Under the pieces are notes generated by a model. That model did not search any database, had not been told where the DNA came from, and saw nothing but the letters and a program-made list of their open reading frames with translations. From NCBI GenBank assembly GCA_947359465.1, contig OX375882.1, positions 53,690,509-53,754,508 on the forward strand: a stretch of DNA of 64,000 nt, in the 5' to 3' direction. Numbering within the stretch: the first letter of the stretch is position 1; every line of letters begins with the position of its first letter. Below are positions 23,701-32,700 of this stretch, piece by piece. Made by a program: the position numbers and the translations under genes. The DNA comes from Metellina segmentata (taxonomy: Eukaryota > Arthropoda > Arachnida > Araneae > Tetragnathidae).

Positions 23701-26700
23701 GGGTCTAGTTGAAATTAAAAACTCAATATTTTTGTGACGGGTACAATAAAAGTATGCAAGAGAGTCTTTATATGTTAGTTGAATATTCAACACCGTCGAA
23801 AATGTGTTGCATCTTATATAACTGCACGAACTTTCGTATAAAGCTATTACATATTCTTAAAAAAAAAAAAAATGCCTTAGGCAGAGGATATGTTTACCAT
23901 AAAAGAATTGTTATTTTATTTTAAAAATTTCAGGAAAAAGCCTTGGAAATCATTTTGTCATTCAGAGTAAAAGAATGGTCATCCTTCAGTATTTTGTATT
24001 GTGGTGTTCTAAGTTGATTTACCACTGTAATTGCTCTAGAAAATGTCCTATATTCTTTTTTTTTGCTATATAATTTTTCTCAATGCTAAGGTCCTTGTGT
24101 ATTTCCTTATTTATATGAGTAAGGAGCACTCGCAGTTTCGCGTAGACCTTGTTATGCCAGGTTGGAAGTTTTTAATGTCATTTGAGGCAATCTGTCACCA
24201 AGGGCCGGATTATGACTAAAGAGTCTAATTCAGTGTTTTTGTTGCTACTTATTAAGTAGATAACATTGATATTCGGCTGAATTGCTTAAAATTCCGTTCT
24301 TAAGTAGATAATTTAATTTCACAATCTTTAAGAACGAGGCAAGTTTCATGTGTAAAGAGGGTGATCAATTAACCGATCAGTTTTTAAAAAAATTATCTCA
24401 TTTACCTACACTCATTGCCATAAAAATTTGCGCACCAAGAAAAAGTCGTCAAAATGAAACGAAATTTTACACATGTAAGTACTACTTTGATATAAGTAAG
24501 TGATTAGAAGATCAAAGAAAAGGGATAATTTATTGCAGAAAAAAGTACAAATGAACGGAAGTTTTAGTACTCTGTTGAACCCTCTCTAGGACGAATGCAC
24601 GATGCGATACGAGCGGGCATTAAGGCATGCAAGTTCCGTATGATGTCCTGAGACATCTCGTTCCACAGTTGCTGTAAACGCGCCTTTAATTCCAACTTGC
24701 CGTCCCAAATGATCCCAGATATGCTCGATTGGTGACAAATCTGGGGATCGAGCAGGCCAGGGAAGGGTGGTAATGTGGCGGAGGCAGTCTTGTGACATCC
24801 TTGCTGTATGTGGCCGAGCATTGTCTTGTTGGAAAATGGCTCCTGGGAGCCCTGCCACGAGTGGCATCACATGTGGCTGAAGGATGTCATGGACGTACCG
24901 CTGGGCTGTCATTGTGCCATGGATCAATATTAGGAGTGACCGTGTAACGTAAGCAATGGCACCCCATACCATCACACCAGCTGTGGGAGCGGTGTGTCGC
25001 TGTAAAGCGAAGGCAGGATTGAGGCGTTCACCACGGGGCCTCCATTCACGAACACGATTGTCATCACTGATCAAATTGAATCTAGATTCGTCGCTGAAGA
25101 CGACCTAGTTCCATTCCGTTGCAGTCCAGTCCCGTCGTACGCGACACCACTCCAAACGGAGGCGTCGGTGGGTGGGTGTCATTGGCAGCACACGTAATGG
25201 GCACCGCGATAATAGATGTCCTTCAGCCAGGTGCCTTGCGATGGTTCGGGAAGACACAGGGGCCCGTAGTGAAAGTCCTGCCTGTGTCTGAATAGCGGCC
25301 AATGAGGCAGTTGCCTCTACGCGTGCGTTTCGTATGATGCGACGGTCTTCTCGACGACTGGTCTGTCGTGGGCGTCCTGAGCCTGGTCGCCATGTAAATG
25401 ACGTCTCTTCTGTCCACTGGTCCCAACACCTCTTCACAGTAAAATGAGAACGACCTACTTGACGAGCTACTTGCCGAGTTGACCACCCAGCTTCCATTAT
25501 TCCGATGATTCTTCCCCTCTCGAACTCTGACAGCTGCTCATATTATCTTCGATGACGGCGTAACGGCATGTCTACCTCAGCGTTTCCTTTGCAAAAGATT
25601 AAGAACACTCAAACAAGCTCTGCTTACCTGTTTTATACTCCAAGGAGAACGAAGTTCAACGCCCCTAGTGGCATTACGCAATGGGCAATCACGCTGCATT
25701 TCTAATCATTTGCATATATGGACGACATGTACCTTCATGTCAAATTTCGTTACGATCCCACAATTATTTCTTGGTGCGCAAATTTTTATGGCAATGAGTG
25801 TATTTGGTTAAAGCAACTTATGTGATGCAAAGTGCTTTGAACTCATGTAAAATGCAGAGTTTAATTTGTATTTTTATTTAGTATGTACAGGGTGTTAACA
25901 GAACCGGGAAATCAGGGAACTTTTTAATTCTGGTAAGATCAGGAAAATCTCGGAAAAATTCCAAATTTCACAAAAAATCAGGGAAATTTTGTTAATTTAA
26001 ACAGCAACTATCATCGTTTGTCTTATTTAGAGATGCGCGATTACTAGTACTTTTGAGAATCGAATAAATCGTATTCGACGAAATTGTAATTCGAATCAAG
26101 AACACAGCAAAACCGCCGCCGCCGTTTTCCGCGTCTCGTCGTCGTGAGACCGGCGATACAACTTATGGTATAGCTACAATTTGAAATTTTTTAACTGATA
26201 ATGATTTTTGTGTGTGTGTGTGTGCATCAAATTAATATTCGTTTGCTTGCAATTACATTTTTGTAGAATTTTTTATGTGTATTTGCATTTGATTTCGATG
26301 TATAGTATGATAATGTTGGGTCAGATGTAAATAAGTTCATTATCAAAATATTTTGTATTTTTTATCTCCAGTTTTTTCGATTGCTATTATCAGGAATGAG
26401 TATCTTCCGCGTTTCCGCGGATTTCCGCTTTTTTAGATTTTTTCATGTTTTTACGTTTTTTAGTAATTTTCCGCGTTTTCTAACGTGATTTAGGCCGTTT
26501 TTAAGCATATGACGTATCAGTGTTCCTAGCCGATGAGAGTATATTTCAAGCTTTGAAGAACCGGATGTCCTAGTGACGTTTTTATGTACTAGTGGGTATG
26601 CCTGGGCGATGTATCGATATATCGTGAAAAACCGGTGTGAGGACGACAACCACATCAGTTTCACGATGGCGATGCATCGTTAAATCGCGATTTTTTCCGT

Positions 26701-29700
26701 TCTTACACAGGCATCCCTTAGCTAGCGCAGATCTCGCGGTCATCGTGACATCGCGATTTTTTCCGATCTTACACGGGCATCCCTTAACTAGCGCAAATCT
26801 CGCGGTCATCGTTAAATCACGATTTTTTCCGATCTTACACAGGCATCCCTTAGCTAGCGCAGATCTCGCGGTCATCGTGACATCGCGATTTTTTCCGATC
26901 TTACACGGGCATCCCTTAACTAGCGCAAATCTTGCGGTCATCGTTAAATCGCGATTTTTTCCGATCTTACACAGGCTTCCCTTAGCTAGCGCAAATCTCT
27001 CGGTCATCGTGACATCGCGATTTTTTCCGATCTTACACGGGCATCCCTTAACTAGCGCAAATATCGCGGTCATCGTCAAATCGCGATTTTTTCCGATCTT
27101 ACACAGGCTTCCCTTAGCTAGCGCAAATCTCTCGGTCATCGTGACATCGCGATTTTTTCCGATCTTACACAGGCATCCCTTAGCTAGTACAGATCTCGCG
27201 GTCGTCGTGACATCGCGATTTTTTCCGATCTTATTCAGTCATCCCTTAGCTAGCGCAGATCTCGCGGTCATCGTTAAATCGCGATTTTTTCCGATCTTAC
27301 ACAGGCATCCCTTAGCTAGCGCAAATCTCTCGGTCATCGTGACATCGCGATTTTTTCCGATCTTATTCAGTCATCCCTTAGCTAGCGCAGATCTCGCGGT
27401 CATCGTGACATCGCGATTTTCCCCGATCTCACGGTTTTCCGGTGTCGCGATGTTATCGCTCAGCGCCAAATTAATGAGGAATTTCTCAAAGTCATTTGAG
27501 TCCTGAAGATGACTTTCGATTCCAAATTACTTTTTTTAGCAAAATTGTAATTCAGTATAATTTCAACTAAAATGATTTTACACAATGAAGTTGAATTCCA
27601 AAAACCCATTCTTGTTTCTTGATGTTACAATCAATCCGTTTGCATCCTTTTTTGTTGCGAATTTCTGTGGCAATTTAGGTCACATATGCCGTCGTCATTA
27701 CTTAGAGGAATCAAATGCCCCTTTATTTCTATTTATGCTGAAGTTTTTCTTAAAAGCTAATTTTGAATCTCTACTTGAGCATATATGGTGTGTGGGGGGA
27801 CACACATGCACACACACATATATATTAGGGTTTGTCCCCAATCTCAAATGTTCCATTTCCCATAAAAAGTTACCATACCAATTCTTTCTGTTCTTTCAAA
27901 TAGTTTTAAGGGGTCCACGACAACTTTGAAATTTTAGATTTTCTGTATCAGCATCATCAATTACAACCAAAATAAAGTTGTTGCCAAAACCATGTGGTAA
28001 CACTGACTAGGCTAGTGACTGCAGCTTTAACTTTGTTTACAATACATTTCCTGTTAATTTCAACTTGTGGTTTTCATTATGAACTGATTTTCAACTTTTG
28101 TTTATTGCTAGTTTGATTCTGATTTGGACAGTGTACACTGGCCTAACTTTAACTGAACTTTTTGTTCTGATTTCCCTATGGAAACCAGACTGACTTCAAA
28201 TATTTTTGGTCTTGGATGATAATTTGTGATGATTCACAAATAAATGGCTCCAAACTTCCAGCTAATTTGCAAGTTTTCAGGTGTATGATGTATCATATTA
28301 AAGAAGGTGTCCAAGAAAATAGGACTAAATGGGAGTCTGCAAAACTAGTCCTTTCCCAAGCAAAGCTGTTTCATGAAAAAGCAAATATCCCAATAATCAG
28401 TGAACGAAAAGCTTGTGAAAAACTTAAAAAACTTCTTGATGACAGCGTAAAATTAAGAGGAATACCCCTTTAAAAAATAAGCCATCGCTAATGCTATGCT
28501 AGCTACAAAACCAAATTCCATCAATACTGCTTTTAAATTGCAAGGTAGATATGGCATGGATTTCGAAAAACCCAAATTTCCTAAAAAATATCACTCTAAA
28601 TACAACTCTTTCTGATTTACTTGGATCATATTATTGGTTTTTATTTTATCTGCTTGAACTAGACTCAAATTTTTAAATAGAAGATGTTTCAGAATGGTCA
28701 AATTCTGCATCCTATACCACATCATTCACAAAGTTACAAGCATTGAATGTTGTCAATGACTGCAGAAAGAGGGATCAAGCTAAGTACTGATTTCATACAG
28801 TCAGCAAAATGTGAAAATCGTTACCAAATTATTCTGCAGGTTGTCGAACAAGATCGACAAAAACAGAGAAATCTGCGAAAACGACCAAAATTGACTGATT
28901 CTTAAATTGAGTGTACTTGTATGAATTTAAAATGAAATTAGAAAATTAATAGCATAGGATAATATATTATTTTATTATATCACAAAACAATCTTAATTGC
29001 ATTATTTCATGACAATATATGTTGAAAAAATTTGTTTTACTCACGATGCTTTGTGTATCAGAATTTCCACTTTTATTGTACATTCCTAGTACAGGTGGAC
29101 CACATGGATGTTATACAATTTTTCAAAACTTTTATGTATAATATTTTTTTTTTGCATTTCGAACAAAAATAACAATGACAGACCATTTCCATGAATTTTT
29201 TAAAAAGATGGGGCATTTGATGCACACACACCCTAACAGATATATATGCAAAATCTTGTTTTAAATCATGCGTGTTTCTTAAATGTACAACGTAGATCTA
29301 TACTTGTTATTATTATTTTTTTCCTACTGCGATTTTTAATAACCAAGAGAAAAAGAACTTAATAATAATTATATATATGGTGATATAGGAACAAGGTTTT
29401 GCTTTTACTATATATAAAATGCATGGTTAGCATCACGATATTGCAATGTCAGAATGTTGATGTATCGCAATGTAAAAATTTGAACATCGCCCAGGTTTAC
29501 TAGGGGGTCCGCCCACTGCTCACCAACTCCATAGTGTACAAATTGTTCCTCGAGCATGTTCGAGTTGTTAATTTTAATTTTTACTGTTGCGAAATCCTGT
29601 GCACACAGACCTGACTCGCATGTATTTAATTTCACATTTTGGTTTTCCTCTTTTTTGAAATTTTGCATTCTCATGCCTGTATTATAAGAGTTCCATTAAA

Positions 29701-32700
29701 GGTTCCAACCCTTACAATAACAATCAAAATATCTGAAGAGAAAAAATATAAAATATTTGTGAAGAATTATCTTTTTAGCCCATCTGCCCCTACATATTTA
29801 AAAATTATGTGTGGATACTGTATATCAATACCAATCACGAATCACAACACTATTAATTGAATTGTAAAATCAGGGAAATTTTTGTGACACCATCAGGAAA
29901 ATGACAGTTAACTTTTTTTTGAGAATTTTGTTGCCACCCTGATGTAGTTTCCTTCTATCTGTAAAATTCAAATAGGTTCTAATGAAGATCGATGTATATA
30001 TATCATAGAAATGTATTGGAATTTTCCTGGGAGCTTGACAAAAACAGATTTTAATATGGTTTTATCTGCAAATCCTATTAAAAGAATAATGTTTTCACTT
30101 GGGATTTTATGTCATTTTAGAAGCTCTCAATTTATAAAAAAAAAAAAAAATTGCAGGATTCCTTGCATTTTTTTTTAGTTATGTCCATATAGAACTAATT
30201 GTGAAAGTAATTTATAATCTATGTCACATGCTAGTTGTAGAATCAAAATTCATATTTCAACTAATCTGTCAATTGAATTTATTGGCTTTACAAATTTGAT
30301 GTTTTGATATTAAGTGTTCGTGAAATGATTCATTTTTTTTTTGTGTAGGCTTCAGAAAAGTAGAAAAGCAGCTGCAGATGTTGATTATCCAGCATATGGT
30401 GTAACTGGGCCCTGTAAAGACATTGCATCTCCAAATGGTGATAGAAAGTTAGCTCAGAGTGCTCAGATGTATCATTATCAACATCAAAAACAGCAGATGA
30501 TTGCTGTTGAAAAGTATGTTTAATAAATGTTGGCGTTTTTTTAACTAAGTGTATTTAAAACATTGTTAATTTCATACCATTGTTTTCTGTGTGAACTGAA
30601 GATTATGCTCAGTAAATTTTCTTTTTCAAGATTAATCTCGAGTTCATTTGATGCAAAATGTATTAACTGTTATGATTGCTGTGGAATTATATTCCAGTAT
30701 TGCTCTTTTGAGTTTGAAAAAATGTTGTGAAAAAAACTGCCTTAATGGGATTCATTGCCTTTTGTTTACTGTCATTTGATCTGTTTTAAAGTTTATTCTG
30801 GTCAATGATATTTTGAGTTTTGTTTTTATTCTTTTTGAATGGATGGGATGTATCAGAATTTTAACACGATACAATTTGGTCTATGCTTCCAGAAAAACCA
30901 TGGTATTTTCCCTGTACATTTTTGGGAAATTTGAGATCTTGGTGTTGAATTGAGCTTTAAAAAGACTTGAGTTCCATAGACACCAAATTGACAAGCTAGT
31001 TTGGAAGTTAACATCATAGGGTAAAAATTAAGGTTTTTACTGGAACTAAATTCTTACAAAACACAATCTAAAAGGCATTTTTTTTTTTAATTTTACTAAT
31101 TTTGTTCTGATATTTTTTTAATTATATAATTAACCTAGTTCAACTGAATTCTGATTGAGAAATCAATCTTGGTATCCAAAATGTATGATGCATAATTTCT
31201 AGAGTTTAGTGGGAAATGTATTGCTTTCATGTTTTCGATACAAGTAAACAGAAGAAAATCACAGGGTTGAAATCAATACCATTACTCGTTTTAACTTTCC
31301 TACTAAAATTTCCATTGGTGTCATTTCTAAACCGAAATGTGTGTCGTTTTTACTAGGTTTTTGGTCAAATTTTACCAATTTTTATTTTTAATAATTTTAC
31401 TTGATAAATACTCTAGAAATAGTTGTGTGAACTCTAGAAAAATTTTACTTAAAAATTTGCTCAGAATGTCCACTAGTGTGTTTTTGCCTCCAAGGGGATT
31501 CTCAGTTTGAATAGCTTTTACTCAGCAAGAAATAACTATAGTAGAAACAAACCAAGTATATTTCAAGCCACAATTTATTTAAAAAAGCTTCTTTATTTGA
31601 AGTTAAATATATTGGCATTTTTCTTTCAAAGGTGGAAATGGGTCAGTCTTGTGTATTGACGTCCAAGTCTGTGCATCGTTTTTAATTAATTATTCCAAAG
31701 ACAGTATTTTTCATAGTTAATTTTTTAATCTTGTAACATAAAAACGTTGAATCCCAAAAAGGTAGGTTGCATTTAATTATTTCTGAATTATTTTGTATTT
31801 AAATTTGTTGGTTTGGTTAAACTTAAGTTTGAATTCTATTAAAGCATACTTAAGTTAGTTCCTTACTGAAATGTTTACTGTTTCTCAAAATCATTTTCTT
31901 TCTAAATAATTAGAAATTATGGTTTGCTAAATTTATGATTCTTTAAACTTTGTGCCGTTTAGAGCTGGGTCAACAAAGAATACGTCGGCATCTGATGTTG
32001 ATTCTGAAGAAGAGATAGGGGAGGAAGGAGACTATACAGTTTATGAGTGTCCTGGTTTAGCCCCAGTCAGTATACCTTTTATTTTCTGTTATTAATAAAA
32101 TTTATTTCTAACTAAATCTTATGTATTGAATCAGTGCAATGACTGTCTTTTTATGTGCCATTTTAAATGTTTAAAATTTAGGTCTTAAAGAGAAACTTAG
32201 GCTAAAGACACTCATTTTCTTTTTCTTAACAATTGCTTATAAAGTAGCACCTTCTCTGGAAAATGTCACATTACTTCAATGGTTTTTTCCTCCAATAACC
32301 TGTTCTATTAACCAGCTGAAAGTAAAATGATCAAGTGAGGTTGCATATGTACTATGTACACTGAATAAGGTACCAATTTTTATCCGGTTATATTTAAATG
32401 CAATTTGTTATACAGTTATACAACACATTAGTGTTCTGGACACTTATCATTCTTGGAGAACTTTGCATTTCTTTGTTCACAAGCACTCCATTTAGGAGCC
32501 CTTTCTTATTAAGTATGTTCTTTGGCTATTAAATAGACATTGCATAATACATAAAATTAAATGTCACAAATAGATACAAATGAAAACACATACTTCACTC
32601 AAGCTGAGAGTGGTAAACAACGTCGAAATGTGCATTGCACAAAAATACTTGTGAAGTCTCTTCTACTCCTGTTAAAAATTCGTGTGAACTTCCATTTTAA

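Larger units (their letters stand above)
26601..29495. mobile_element. inner TIR element (CCTGGGCGATGT ends)
   Basis: Perfect 12-bp inverted ends: cctgggcgatgt at 26601-26612 and acatcgcccagg at 29484-29495, with atcg-rich subterminal sequence at both sides (gtatcgatatatcg on the left, gttgatgtatcgcaatg on the right). It contains the 66-bp satellite (26685-27440) and one unusual open frame (28216-28473). I see no clear target-site duplication and no transposase, so it may be non-autonomous. Confidence 0.45.
25888..29941. mobile_element. outer TIR element (CAGGGTG ends, ATGTA duplication)
   Basis: The left end is cagggtg (25888-25894) and the right end its complement caccctg (29935-29941). 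ATGTA lies immediately outside each (25883-25887 and 29942-29946). Subterminal aaaatcagggaaatttt words occur near both ends. The superfamily is uncertain; the ends look hAT-like, but a 5-bp duplication is shorter than the usual 8. It encloses another TIR element (26601-29495). Confidence 0.4.
10707..30348 (+). other. NPDC1 intron 4 (19.6 kb)
   Basis: It runs from gtattt to tttgtgtag. It contains a Ty3 integrase fragment, several Helitrons, two SINEs, a mariner remnant, a Tc1 copy, nested TIR elements with a 66-bp satellite, and the candidate alternative first exon at 19285-19340. Long stretches such as 10707-13040, 14500-15450, 17230-18380 and 21600-22600 hold nothing I can recognise. Confidence 0.7.

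Noticed and set aside
26582..27139. 185-codon open frame on the - strand
   Set aside because: It is the opposite-strand reading of the 66-bp satellite; the unit length divisible by three keeps it open.
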